64,000 bases of DNA from Vibrio aquaticus. Lineage in GTDB: Bacteria > Pseudomonadota > Gammaproteobacteria > Enterobacterales > Vibrionaceae. The notes below the pieces were generated by a model. It saw nothing but the letters and a program-made list of their open reading frames with translations. It was not told the DNA's origin and did not search any database. The position numbers were made by a program, and so were the translations under genes. Positions 45,381 through 54,304 of the stretch are shown here, in pieces; the stretch's first letter is position 1, and the number at the start of each line of letters is the position of its first letter. The stretch covers positions 935,300-999,299 of the forward strand of contig NZ_RXZH01000001.1 in NCBI RefSeq assembly GCF_003970385.1, written 5' to 3'.

Positions 45381-46418
45381 TTAAGCGAGCTCAACTTCAA
45401 CATCACTTTGAATTTGGCTTGAACATGCCAACGTGTAGCCAGCAGCCAAATCTTCCTCACTCAATGTTTCAGTACTGGTACGCGAGACCTCACCTTTCGT
45501 CACCTTACATTTGCACGAACCACACATACCGCTGCGGCAAGCAATGATGATAGGGACGCCACTTTCTTCCAATATATCGGCTAAGGTTGAGCCTTGCGCC
45601 ACTTCTGTTGCCACTCCGAAAGCAGGGACGTCAAACTGAACCACACCGCCGGTTTCATTCTCGGTATGGGCTTCAATTGGTGTAAAGCTTTCTTGGTGAA
45701 ATTGCTCAGGGGCAACACCCAGTGCTAGGGCATTCGATTCCATATCTTGCATGAATTGAGTTGGGCCACATAAGTAGACGGTACGTTCTGCAATATCAGG
45801 ACAAAGCGTATTTAGCCACTCTTGGTCGAGGCGCCCTTGAGGATGACGCGTACCACTATTGTCTTTAAGAAGTAGCTTGAAATTGAAGTTGTCATTGGCG
45901 GCATCCATCGATTCTAACTGATCGAAGTAGATCGTTTTGTCTGCGCTTTTTGTCATATGGATGAAGGTGATATCCACGTCCGCTCGGTCACGTAACCATG
46001 TCGATGCCATCGACATTACTGGAGTAATACCGCAGCCTGCGCTAAGCAAAGCGACTTTTGTCTTTGGTGGACAATCGACACTATTGAATGGCCCCGTCGG
46101 GGCTAGCACGTTGACGGTATCACCTATTTGGAATTGCTCGATAACATGGTTAGAGACCAATCCACCTTCGACCTTTTTGATGGTCAATTTTAAGTGGTCA
46201 TCCCCCGGCATAGAGGCGATGGAGTAAGCGCGATATTCCAGTTTGCCATTGAGCTCAAAACCTAACGAGACAAATTGCCCAGGTTTAAAGCCCGTAAAGT
46301 GGAGGTGACAGCCATCTGCAGCTTCCAATTTGATGCTGACGGTATCGTTCGTTTCGTTCCACTTGTCCACACAGCGCATGGTCGCGGGTTGATTATTGTG
46401 CCATTCAATAAACATCAT
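45381..46418 (-). CDS. hcr: NADH oxidoreductase for hybrid cluster protein
   Basis: A 345-residue flavo-iron-sulphur reductase. The N-terminal FAD domain (RAYSIAS motif) and NAD-binding domain (LLSAGCGITPVMSMAS; YLCGPTQFM) are followed by a C-terminal 2Fe-2S ferredoxin (CRSGMCGSCKCKV plus LACSS). It transfers electrons from NADH to Hcp, encoded directly upstream. The hcp-hcr gap of ~60 bp contains an inverted repeat that may reduce readthrough. Confidence 0.92.
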   Translation of the reverse strand: MMFIEWHNNQPATMRCVDKWNETNDTVSIKLEAADGCHLHFTGFKPGQFVSLGFELNGKLEYRAYSIASMPGDDHLKLTIKKVEGGLVSNHVIEQFQIGDTVNVLAPTGPFNSVDCPPKTKVALLSAGCGITPVMSMASTWLRDRADVDITFIHMTKSADKTIYFDQLESMDAANDNFNFKLLLKDNSGTRHPQGRLDQEWLNTLCPDIAERTVYLCGPTQFMQDMESNALALGVAPEQFHQESFTPIEAHTENETGGVVQFDVPAFGVATEVAQGSTLADILEESGVPIIIACRSGMCGSCKCKVTKGEVSRTSTETLSEEDLAAGYTLACSSQIQSDVEVELA

Positions 46419-46435
46419 TTTCTCTCATACAAAAG

Positions 46436-46466
46436 CGCCCAATACCGGAGAACCAAGTATTGGGCG
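46436..46466 (-). terminator. Hairpin between hcp and hcr (possible attenuator)
   Basis: Inverted repeat CGCCCAATAC / GTATTGGGCG with an 11-nt loop. On the minus strand it is followed by CTTTTGTA, a weak T tract. Confidence 0.5.
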
Positions 46467-46481
46467 TAAGCAGTAAAGCGA

Positions 46482-48143
46482 TTAAGCCGCTAGGATGGTT
46501 TTAAGATCGTCTTCAACGTTGCCAATGCTGCGCATGTCGAATTTATCTTGAATCACTTTGATTAGATTGTCGGTTAAGAACGCAGGTGCTGTTGGACCGG
46601 TGTAAATGCCTTTTACGCCTAGTGCGAACAGAGTCAGAAGAATTACGATCGCTTTTTGTTCAAACCAAGATAGAACCAAGGTTAGTGGCAGTTCGTTGAT
46701 GTCGCAGTCGAACTCTTTAGACAGAGCAAGTGCAAGTTGGATTGCAGAGTACGCATCGTTACATTGGCCAACATCTAGCAGACGAGGAATACCGTTGATG
46801 TCACCAAACTGATTCTTGTTGAAGCGGAATTTACCACAAGCCAGCGTTAGGATTACGCTGTCTTCTGGAGCTTGGGCAGTAAAGTCTGTGTAGTAGCTAC
46901 GCTCAGATTTGTCACCGTCACAACCACCCACTAGGAAGAAGTGTTTGATGTTGCCTGCTTTCACTTCTTCAACCACAGCAGGAGCCGCTTGCATCAGTGC
47001 ATTGCGGCCAAAGCCTACGGTGATCATCTGTTCAATTTCATTATGTTGGAAACCGTCTTGTGCTAGAGCACACTCGATCACTTCACTGAAATCATCACCT
47101 TCAATGTGTGCAACACCTGGCCAGCCCACAATGCTGCGAGTGAATAAGCGATCAGCGTATTGGCCAACGTTTGGGTTAAGCAGACAGTTTGATGTCATTA
47201 CGATTGCGCCAGGGAAATTCGCAAACTCTTTTTGTTGGTTCTGCCATGCGCTGCCGTAGTTACCCACTAAGTGAGGGTATTTGTTCAGCTCAGGGTAGCC
47301 GTGTGCTGGTAGCATCTCACCGTTGGTGTAAACGTTGATGCCTTTGCCTTCGGTTTGCTGAAGAATTTTCTCAAGGTCATGTAGATCATGGCCTGACACT
47401 AGAATCGCTTTGCCTTTGACGGTTTTTACGTTCACTGCTGTTGGCGCTGGGTGACCGAACGTCTGAGTTTCACCGTGATCGAGCATCTCCATCACTTTGT
47501 AGTTCATTAAGCCGATTTGCATCGAGCATTCTAGAAGCGCATTGAGATCTTCAGGATCAGTGCCTAGCCATGCCATGATTTGATGGTATTCGGCATAAAT
47601 TTCGTCAGAGGTTTGTTCAAGTACACGAGCGTGTTCCATGTAAGCAGCAGCACCTTTTAGGCCGTAAAGACACAGTAGACGCAAGCCAATCACATCTTCA
47701 CTGATGGTTTCGTAACCACGGTTAACCGCAACTTGTGGTGCGAATACTAGGATCTCTTCTGCCGTCGCTGGAAGCTCAAAGTTAGCAACTGCTGGGGCTT
47801 CATCTAAGGCTAAGTCAGCCAGTTTTGCTGCCGCCAGAGTTTGCTCTTTTAAGCGAGCCTTGAACTGAGCAGCTTCTGCTGATAGCTCTAGAATACGTGC
47901 AGGATCGAAGTTAACGTTAGTCAGCGTTGAGAAGAATGCGCGAGGTGCCCACTGGTTAATTTCACTGTCGATGATGTCGAATTTGTGTGCTTGTTCTGCC
48001 CAGTAAGAAACACCTTGAAGTGTGTAAACAAGAACGTCTTGCAGGTCTGACACTTCAGAAGTCTTACCGCACATGCCTTGTGCGAAAGAACAGCCTTTAA
48101 CAGTTGGGGTTTGAATAGTCTGTTCACATTGAATACAGAACAT
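46482..48143 (-). CDS. hcp: Hydroxylamine reductase / hybrid cluster protein
   Basis: A 553-residue Hcp. N-terminal cysteines ([19 protein letters not shown]) ligate the cubane cluster; the hybrid cluster is held by later His, Glu and Cys residues (for example [29 protein letters not shown]). The protein reduces NO or hydroxylamine and protects from nitrosative stress anaerobically. It is preceded by a sigma-54 promoter and GT-N7-AC boxes, indicating NorR control, and norR is immediately upstream. Confidence 0.95.
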   Translation of the reverse strand: MFCIQCEQTIQTPTVKGCSFAQGMCGKTSEVSDLQDVLVYTLQGVSYWAEQAHKFDIIDSEINQWAPRAFFSTLTNVNFDPARILELSAEAAQFKARLKEQTLAAAKLADLALDEAPAVANFELPATAEEILVFAPQVAVNRGYETISEDVIGLRLLCLYGLKGAAAYMEHARVLEQTSDEIYAEYHQIMAWLGTDPEDLNALLECSMQIGLMNYKVMEMLDHGETQTFGHPAPTAVNVKTVKGKAILVSGHDLHDLEKILQQTEGKGINVYTNGEMLPAHGYPELNKYPHLVGNYGSAWQNQQKEFANFPGAIVMTSNCLLNPNVGQYADRLFTRSIVGWPGVAHIEGDDFSEVIECALAQDGFQHNEIEQMITVGFGRNALMQAAPAVVEEVKAGNIKHFFLVGGCDGDKSERSYYTDFTAQAPEDSVILTLACGKFRFNKNQFGDINGIPRLLDVGQCNDAYSAIQLALALSKEFDCDINELPLTLVLSWFEQKAIVILLTLFALGVKGIYTGPTAPAFLTDNLIKVIQDKFDMRSIGNVEDDLKTILAA

Positions 48144-48214
48144 AGCGTGTCTCCAGTAACGATTATTTGATTCTCAGCGGTTTGGTCCGCTTCGTTTTTA
48201 TATGTCACTGTAAG

Positions 48215-48231
48215 AGCAGGGATTGTGCCAA
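48215..48231 (-). promoter_or_regulatory. Sigma-54 promoter of hcp-hcr
   Basis: On the minus strand TTGGCACAATCCCTGCT, with GG and GC 10 nt apart. The predicted start is about 60 nt before the hcp ATG. Confidence 0.85.
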
Positions 48232-48280
48232 TAACTAAGTGTTTGATTTTATTAATTTAACTTTGTTTCTCGATTGTCGG

Positions 48281-48324
48281 TCGTTGTAGAAAAGACAACG
48301 TTGGCGATGTGATTTCTACAACGA
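48281..48324 (-). promoter_or_regulatory. Candidate NorR enhancer sites in a 12-bp inverted repeat
   Basis: Arms TCGTTGTAGAAA / TTTCTACAACGA, 20 bp apart. Two GT-N7-AC boxes, GTAGAAAAGAC (48286) and GTGATTTCTAC (48309), fit the E. coli NorR consensus. Confidence 0.7.
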
Positions 48325-48337
48325 ACTTGCTAGGGTT

Positions 48338-49867
48338 TTATGGGTTGATATCGAATTTTTTGCCCATACGGTACAGATTACCGCGATCCATCTGCAAAAA
48401 TTCAGCTGCTTTTGACCAAGTTCTCTCCGATTTATCAAGCGCATGGATGATCAATTCCTTTTGATACTCTTCGACTAAGGAACGCATACCAATACTCTGT
48501 TGCGGAAAATATTTTGATGTGTTTTTTACATCCTTGGCGCGTTCGACTGACTCAAAATGCCCTAGCTGTATAATCTGCTTCTGTTCTTGAATCGCTCTCA
48601 ATGCTGCTCTTGTTAGTGTATGTTCCAGCTCACGCACGTTGCCTGGCCAAGGTTGGGCTTCTAGTTTCACTAAGGCCTTTGGGTGTAAATGCAAGTTTGG
48701 AATATTGAATTGGCTACGCACCTTTTCTAACAGGTAACCGGATAGCACCGGAATGTCGCCGTCACGGTGTCTAAGAGGTGGAACCGCAATCGGAAAGACG
48801 TTTAAGCGGTGGTATAAATCTGCTCTAAACTGTCCGTTTGCCACTTCTTGCTCTAGGTTCCGGTTGGTTGCAGCGATGATGCGAACATTGACCAATAAAT
48901 GTTTGTCGCTGCCTACTCGTTGCAGCTCACCTTGCTGGATCACACGCAATAGCTTTGCTTGAAGAACGAGTGGAAGTTCACCTAGTTCATCCAAAAAGAT
49001 TGTCCCACCGTCAGCCAGTTCAAACTTACCTGCACGGGAGCTGTTTGCACCGGTAAATGCGCCTTTCACGTGCCCAAACAGCTCACTTTCTGCTAGCCCT
49101 TCAGGGAGCGCTGCACAGTTTACGTAGATCATTGGTTTAGTGCTGCGATGAGACTGCGCATGAACGCTGTGAGCAACCAACTCTTTACCAACGCCAGTCT
49201 CGCCTGTGATCAGCACTGCATAATCTGATTGAGCGACCGTTGCGATGTTGTTTCTGAGTTGCTGCATTTGAGGGCTTAGTCCAACCATTTCCCCCTCTTT
49301 AGAGCGAGCTTGTTGGATTAAGGTTTCAGTCACGTGCTTTTGCTTTTTGTTCTGAGCTTTCAGTGCTTTGATTTGGCCGATGTTACGCAGGGTGGCTGCT
49401 GCCAATGCTGCGAAAGTTTCGATCGCCATGGGTTCAATGGCATCAAAAGCACTTACCGTCATCGAATCAAGTGTGAGGATGCCGACTAATTGCCCTTCTA
49501 CGTATAAGCTGCAACCCAAACAGTCGTGAACATCGAGCTCCGCTTCTTCACTCAGTAGCACGCCACTGAATGGGTCGGGTAGTTCGCAATAGGCATCGAA
49601 ACGAACCGGCTCTCGGCTTTGCATTATTGATTCAAGACGAGGGTGTGCTTTAGGAAAAAAGCGTCGCCCGAGTACACTACTCGATAAGCCTTTAACCGCA
49701 ACAGGGGTTAAAAATCCCTCTTCATCCAAAATAAACAGTGCGCTTGCATCACAAGGAAAAACTTGGTCGATACCATCAATTAGGTGCTGGTATTGTTTTT
49801 CACTGGTGAGGTTAGAACTTAGGTTAAGTGCAATATCGAGAAGCACTTTACTCATGTTTTGATGCAT
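48338..49867 (-). CDS. norR: NO-responsive sigma-54 activator NorR
   Basis: A 509-residue regulator. An N-terminal GAF domain (about 15-180) binds NO via iron in known NorR. The AAA+ domain has Walker A GETGVGKE, the canonical GAFTGA loop ([10 protein letters not shown]) and [10 protein letters not shown]-type sensor regions. A Fis-type helix-turn-helix ends it ([19 protein letters not shown]). The start at 49867 has AGG upstream; an earlier in-frame start would add 23 non-family residues. It is followed on the same strand by its probable target hcp-hcr. Confidence 0.92.
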   Translation of the reverse strand: MHQNMSKVLLDIALNLSSNLTSEKQYQHLIDGIDQVFPCDASALFILDEEGFLTPVAVKGLSSSVLGRRFFPKAHPRLESIMQSREPVRFDAYCELPDPFSGVLLSEEAELDVHDCLGCSLYVEGQLVGILTLDSMTVSAFDAIEPMAIETFAALAAATLRNIGQIKALKAQNKKQKHVTETLIQQARSKEGEMVGLSPQMQQLRNNIATVAQSDYAVLITGETGVGKELVAHSVHAQSHRSTKPMIYVNCAALPEGLAESELFGHVKGAFTGANSSRAGKFELADGGTIFLDELGELPLVLQAKLLRVIQQGELQRVGSDKHLLVNVRIIAATNRNLEQEVANGQFRADLYHRLNVFPIAVPPLRHRDGDIPVLSGYLLEKVRSQFNIPNLHLHPKALVKLEAQPWPGNVRELEHTLTRAALRAIQEQKQIIQLGHFESVERAKDVKNTSKYFPQQSIGMRSLVEEYQKELIIHALDKSERTWSKAAEFLQMDRGNLYRMGKKFDINP

Positions 49868-49978
49868 AGCGATTAGCCTGTATGAAGAGCGGTTCAGGCA
49901 TCCTAACAATACGATGTCATTAGTACATCGCACCAATGGGTATAAACGCTATACGGTTGATTTGGGTCAATGGATACT

Positions 49979-50917
49979 TTATCCAGCGTTGAATTGCGCC
50001 CGATATTGTTGGGGCGACACACCCACTAAACGCCGAAAGTGATGTCTCATAGTGGTGGCATTCTCAAAACCCGCTCGATAGGCAAGCTGCTCCACTGATG
50101 TAGGCTCTTGCTCAAGTAACCCTTTAGCACGTTCAATTCGTTGTCTGATCAACCACTCTTTGGGTGAGAGGTCAAAACTGGCGCGAAATTTACGATCAAA
50201 GGTTCGGCGAGACATATTGGCTTTGGCGGCAAGTGCATCCACATTAATACTCTTATCTAAATTCTGGTTGGCCCAGTCTAGAGCATCAGAGAATTGGTTC
50301 GGCACTTCTAATATCGGTGTTTCGACAAACTGTGCTTGTCCACCTTGCCGATGTGTCGAGACCACTAGACGTTTCGCTACTTGGTTCGCGATAGTATAGC
50401 CATAGTCTTGACGAATGACTGCCAAACCAAGATCGAGGGCGGAGGCACTGCCTGCTGAGCAACCAATATTGCCATCAAACACGTAAAGCACGTCAGATTG
50501 GTAGTGGATTTGTGGAAATTGCTCTTGAAAGGTTTTCTCGTACATCCAGTGGGTGGTGGCGGTTTTGCCATCAAGTAACCCTAACTTAGCGGGTAAGAAG
50601 GCCCCGGAACATAATGTCAGTAAGCGTTTGCCCGCACAGACAAAATTAGATACTTCACGTTCAATGATATGAGGGATTGGGTAATCCCACGTTGGCCAAC
50701 CGGGAATGATCAGCGTGTCATAATTTTCAAGGGACTCGGTGAATTGAGTCGATATCACAATGCCACCTGTCGTGGTGATCGTTTCATTTTCCATATTAAT
50801 CACATCGGTTTGATACCAGTCTTCAAATTCAGTCCTTGGCAGAGCAAACAGTTCGACGGCACACGACATCTCAAACAGCGTAACGTGCGAGTGAGCAAGA
50901 ATAGCGACACGATTCAT
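49979..50917 (-). CDS. GlxA-family (DJ-1/PfpI + AraC) transcriptional regulator
   Basis: A 312-residue regulator with an N-terminal DJ-1/PfpI-like domain (about 1-170; Cys elbow LTLCSGAFLPAKLGLL) and a C-terminal AraC helix-turn-helix (about 215-310; DALAAKANMSRRTFDRKFRA). Related proteins (FtrA, GlxA, GbdR) control catabolic or stress genes. It is divergent from a rhodanese gene; the 124-bp intergenic region carries inverted and direct repeats likely to be its operators. Confidence 0.88.
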   Translation of the reverse strand: MNRVAILAHSHVTLFEMSCAVELFALPRTEFEDWYQTDVINMENETITTTGGIVISTQFTESLENYDTLIIPGWPTWDYPIPHIIEREVSNFVCAGKRLLTLCSGAFLPAKLGLLDGKTATTHWMYEKTFQEQFPQIHYQSDVLYVFDGNIGCSAGSASALDLGLAVIRQDYGYTIANQVAKRLVVSTHRQGGQAQFVETPILEVPNQFSDALDWANQNLDKSINVDALAAKANMSRRTFDRKFRASFDLSPKEWLIRQRIERAKGLLEQEPTSVEQLAYRAGFENATTMRHHFRRLVGVSPQQYRAQFNAG

Positions 50918-50943
50918 TTTCCGATCCTTGGTTGAATACTATG

Positions 50944-50980
50944 TTGGCTTAATATTAACGAACCTTGTCTATTAAGCCAA
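50944..50980. promoter_or_regulatory. Inverted repeat in the GlxA/rhodanese intergenic region
   Basis: TTGGCTTAATA / TATTAAGCCAA arms separated by 15 bp. The right half also overlaps a direct repeat (AACCTTGTCTATTAAG at 50961, AACCTTGTTCACTAAG at 51011; 13 of 16 identical, 50 bp apart). Confidence 0.7.
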
Positions 50981-51041
50981 TTTTTATGGTTAAGTTTTGC
51001 TCGCATAATCAACCTTGTTCACTAAGATAAGGAGATAAAAC

Positions 51042-51464
51042 ATGGGAAGTGCAGTATCAAGAGTCGCAGCCGCAAATAGCCAAGAAGCCCTCGCGCATTT
51101 TGAGTCATTGCTGAAATTCGAGACTGATTGTTGGGATGTTCACCACGCCTTAACCAATGGTCTGAAAGACTTTGTTCTGGTTGATGTGCGTGGCGAAAGC
51201 CTCTTTGAGCAAGGCCATGTGGAGGGCGCGATCAATATTCCTCACCCAAGGCTCAACGAAAAGCGCTTGGCTGAATTTCCCCAAGATACACTGTTTGTTG
51301 TTTATTGCGCGGGTCCACATTGTAACGGTACGGAAAAAGCAGCGATTCGACTGGCAAAGTTAGGTCGACCGGTGAAGAAGATGATTGGTGGGGTAACGGG
51401 CTGGCTAGATGAAGGGTTCGAATTGAAGTCCGAACTTGATGTATGCAAAAAACGCATAGCCTAA
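51042..51464 (+). CDS. Rhodanese-domain protein
   Basis: A 140-residue single rhodanese domain with VDVRGESLFEQGHVEGAINIPH and the active-site loop YCAGPHCNG (Cys nucleophile). It may transfer sulfane sulphur to cyanide or thiols, or act as a redox protein. There is no signal peptide, so it is cytoplasmic. AAGGAG precedes the ATG. It is divergent from the GlxA-type regulator and upstream of the His-tailed small protein and MFS transporter on the same strand, suggesting one operon. Confidence 0.88.
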   Translation: MGSAVSRVAAANSQEALAHFESLLKFETDCWDVHHALTNGLKDFVLVDVRGESLFEQGHVEGAINIPHPRLNEKRLAEFPQDTLFVVYCAGPHCNGTEKAAIRLAKLGRPVKKMIGGVTGWLDEGFELKSELDVCKKRIA

Positions 51465-51545
51465 TTGATTAAATGTCATTTGAGTCATTGCGCGGAGATC
51501 TCTACACTTCGCGCTCTTTTTCACAACATGCTGAGATATAGAACT

Positions 51546-51725
51546 ATGTTTTCTCAATCACTTTTTGCTCAGCTGATGAGAATGACCTTACTGCTCGTGC
51601 TATCACTTGTTGCGGTTCACAATTCACCTAAGTTATTGGATTTGTTGGCACAACAAGCGATTAATAGCGGCTGTCACCAGACAACAGGTGATGGACACGA
51701 TCATTCTCACCACCATCATCACTAA
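51546..51725 (+). CDS. Small membrane protein with His-rich tail
   Basis: 59 residues: a short N-terminus, one predicted transmembrane helix (MRMTLLLVLSLVAVH) and a C-terminal tail GHDHSHHHHH with an adjacent Cys-His. The start at 51546 is chosen for a compact protein; longer frames extend to 51465 without a better ribosome site. It ends 9 bp before the MFS gene. I do not recognise a family. A metal-binding or chaperone role is only a guess. Confidence 0.5.
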   Translation: MFSQSLFAQLMRMTLLLVLSLVAVHNSPKLLDLLAQQAINSGCHQTTGDGHDHSHHHHH

Positions 51726-51734
51726 GGTTACCTG

Positions 51735-52940
51735 ATGAGCATTTTTCGATTTCCACTAATGGTTTGGCTAGGGATCGCCATCTTAATTACCTGTCTGGGT
51801 ATCAGGCAATCTTTTGGCATTTTCATGATGCCGATTTCGGACCACTTCCAAACTGGCCGTGAGTTCTTTAGCTTTGCGATTGCATTACAGAACCTTTTGT
51901 TCGGCGTGTTTCAGCCATTTGTTGGTATGGCAGCAGACCGATTTGGCGCCAAGCGCATCATTATTTTAGGTGCAATCTCGTATGGCTTGGGCTTGTACTT
52001 AACCTCGATTGCGGTTGAACCAAGCATGTTGTACTTATCATTGGGCGTGTTAGTTGGCTTAGGTTTAAGCGCAACGAGTTACGTGATTGTTTTGGGTGCG
52101 GTAGCGAAAGTGGTGCCTGCAGAACATGCAGCGAAAGCATTCGGCCTAACTACTGCGGCTGGCTCATTTGGTATGTTCGCAATGATCCCAGGAGCGCAAA
52201 CCATGTTGTCTGAGTTTGGCTGGCAAGGTGCATTGCAAGGCTTTGCGATTCTGTGTTCAACCATGATTGCCTTTGCTCTTTTCATGCGTTCGCCTAAGCC
52301 GTCAGATAATGCTGCGCAAACAGAAGAACCGCAACAAACGCTTAAGCAGGCGTTAAAAGAGGCGTTTGCTCACAAAGGCTATTGGTTGATCCATGCAGGC
52401 TTCTTTGTCTGTGGCTTCCACGTAATGTTTATTGCTACGCACCTACCAAGTTACTTAGCAGATAAAAACTTGTCGGCTCAAACTGCGGCAATGGCGCTTG
52501 CGTATGTCGGTATTTTTAACATTTTCGGCTCATACTTCTGGGGCGTGATGGGTGATAAGTACAGTAAACGTCACGTAATGTCTGCTCTATACCTGATGCG
52601 AACAGTGGTGATTGGTGCCTTTGTGACGCTACCAGTAACGGAGCACACCGCCGCTATCTTTGGTGGTGCGATTGGTTTCTGCTGGCTAGGTACAGTGCCG
52701 TTAACGTCAGGCTTAGTTCGTCAGATTTTCGGCGCGAAGTACCTATCGACCTTGTACGGCTTGGTATTCTTTACTCACCAGGTTGGCAGCTTCTTGGGTG
52801 CATGGGCTGGAGGTCGTATTTACGATTACTACGGCTCATACGATCCAATCTGGTGGTCGACGGTTGTACTTGCATTTGCGGCTGCGCTGATTCATCTACC
52901 GATTAACGATCAGCCTGTTCGACGTTTAGCAACGGCATAA
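51735..52940 (+). CDS. MFS transporter (MCT/OFA-like)
   Basis: A 401-residue twelve-helix carrier. The motif-A-like loop GMAADRFGAKRIIILG lies after helix 2 and the second-half counterpart is WGVMGDKYSKRHVM. The N-terminal GIRQSFGIFMMPI is reminiscent of monocarboxylate/oxalate antiporter-type carriers, but the substrate is unknown. It probably belongs to the rhodanese operon under the GlxA-type regulator. Confidence 0.82.
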   Translation: MSIFRFPLMVWLGIAILITCLGIRQSFGIFMMPISDHFQTGREFFSFAIALQNLLFGVFQPFVGMAADRFGAKRIIILGAISYGLGLYLTSIAVEPSMLYLSLGVLVGLGLSATSYVIVLGAVAKVVPAEHAAKAFGLTTAAGSFGMFAMIPGAQTMLSEFGWQGALQGFAILCSTMIAFALFMRSPKPSDNAAQTEEPQQTLKQALKEAFAHKGYWLIHAGFFVCGFHVMFIATHLPSYLADKNLSAQTAAMALAYVGIFNIFGSYFWGVMGDKYSKRHVMSALYLMRTVVIGAFVTLPVTEHTAAIFGGAIGFCWLGTVPLTSGLVRQIFGAKYLSTLYGLVFFTHQVGSFLGAWAGGRIYDYYGSYDPIWWSTVVLAFAAALIHLPINDQPVRRLATA

Positions 52941-52964
52941 TCTTTGTCATCTTGATGAGCGATT

Positions 52965-53022
52965 TGCTCCTATCACATCGTATTAATAAACAATGTTAAT
53001 TACGATACCTGTGATAGGAGCA
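52965..53022 (+). other. Inverted repeat enclosing the cryptochrome ribosome binding site
   Basis: TGCTCCTATCACA pairs perfectly with TGTGATAGGAGCA (13 bp), with a further 5-bp TCGTA/TACGA stem after a 4-nt bulge. The AGGAG Shine-Dalgarno (53016-53020) is fully inside the stem, 6 nt before the TTG start. It may be an RNA translation switch or a DNA operator. Confidence 0.65.
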
Positions 53023-53026
53023 GATT

Positions 53027-54304
53027 TTGCCAACATGCATCGGACTTTATTGGTTCACTAATGATTTAAGAATTACAGATAATGACCTACTGCATCAAGC
53101 AAGCCTCGAGGTCGATGAACTGATTTGCTTATATTGCTTTCCCACTGCCACACCTTTTCTTCGACACTTTTCATTACAGCATCGCTTAGGTCTACCTAAA
53201 GAAAGATTTACCGCGCAGTCAGTTTATGAATTGAATGCTCGTCTAGAGCATCTTGGCCAACAATTATGGCTGTTTGATTCAGAGCCCGCACCGATTCTTG
53301 AAAAGGTGATTCAACAGCACAATGTGACTCATTTTTATTGCTCCCATAGCGCAGGGAGTGACGAGCAACAAGTGGTCTCAAGTATCGAAGCGCAGTTTCC
53401 TCATCTCAAGATGGTCCTGCATAGTGTCGGTTCACTGTTTCAGTTAGCAGAATTACCGTTTGATTTGGTCGACTTGCCCAAGACTTTCACCCAATTCCGG
53501 AAAAAAGTTGAATCCCTCTCTTTCGCTAAACCCAAAACCGCATATTCATTGCCGAGAAAGCGTGAGTTATCACTCTCTTCGCTGACGATTGCTTCACTCA
53601 ATACGTCATATGACGTCGACTTTTTAGGCGGCGAGAGTGCTGGCCAAAGCCACTGTGAGCATTACTTCTCGACTCGACTACCCAGTGAATATAAACAAAC
53701 TCGCAACGGTTTAGATGGAATGGATTACTCAACCAAATTCTCTCCTTGGCTCGCGCTAGGCTGTTTGTCTCCTCACTGTATCCTGCAGAGACTGAGCACT
53801 TATGAGCGTCAACAAGGAGCCAACGATTCAACCTACTGGATCTATTTCGAGTTGCTATGGCGAGAGTATTTTTATTGGTACGGCAGAAAGCACCAAAATC
53901 GATTATTTTGTTTGACCGGAATTACAGATCAAACACCGAGTGGTTCTTTTGATAAACAGTGCTTTGAAGCCTGGGCACAAGGCGAGACACCTTACCTGAT
54001 CGTCAATGCCTGCATGAAGCAGCTTAAACGAACCGGATATATGTCAAACCGAGGAAGGCAGTTAGTCGCAAGCTGCTTGATTCATGAACTGGTTCTAGAT
54101 TGGCGGTACGGTGCTGCTTATTTTGAAAGCCAACTGATCGATTACGATGTTGGATCTAACTGGGGCAACTGGCAGTACCTTGCTGGTGTTGGGGCCGACC
54201 CAAGATCATCGCGTCAATTCAATTTGCAAAAACAAACAGAAATGTACGATCCAGACGGAGTGTTCATTCGCAAGTGGACTAAAGAAGACAACGAGGACAA
54301 TTGA
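53027..54304 (+). CDS. DASH-type cryptochrome / photolyase
   Basis: A 425-residue photolyase-family flavoprotein. The antenna domain is IGLYWFTNDLRITDNDLL; the FAD domain includes GLDGMDYSTKFSPWLALGCLS, the MSNRGRQLVASCLIHEL motif and the DASH-type WGNWQYLAGVGADPRSSRQFN end. DASH proteins repair single-stranded DNA dimers or signal in blue light. The start is TTG with AGGAG at a 6-nt spacing, so it is convincing despite the rare codon. It overlaps the next photolyase gene by one base. Confidence 0.9.
   Translation: MPTCIGLYWFTNDLRITDNDLLHQASLEVDELICLYCFPTATPFLRHFSLQHRLGLPKERFTAQSVYELNARLEHLGQQLWLFDSEPAPILEKVIQQHNVTHFYCSHSAGSDEQQVVSSIEAQFPHLKMVLHSVGSLFQLAELPFDLVDLPKTFTQFRKKVESLSFAKPKTAYSLPRKRELSLSSLTIASLNTSYDVDFLGGESAGQSHCEHYFSTRLPSEYKQTRNGLDGMDYSTKFSPWLALGCLSPHCILQRLSTYERQQGANDSTYWIYFELLWREYFYWYGRKHQNRLFCLTGITDQTPSGSFDKQCFEAWAQGETPYLIVNACMKQLKRTGYMSNRGRQLVASCLIHELVLDWRYGAAYFESQLIDYDVGSNWGNWQYLAGVGADPRSSRQFNLQKQTEMYDPDGVFIRKWTKEDNEDN

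Noticed and set aside
48242-48258. FNR-like box before hcp
   Set aside because: TTGATTTTATTAA differs from TTGAT-N4-ATCAA in the second half; too weak to claim.
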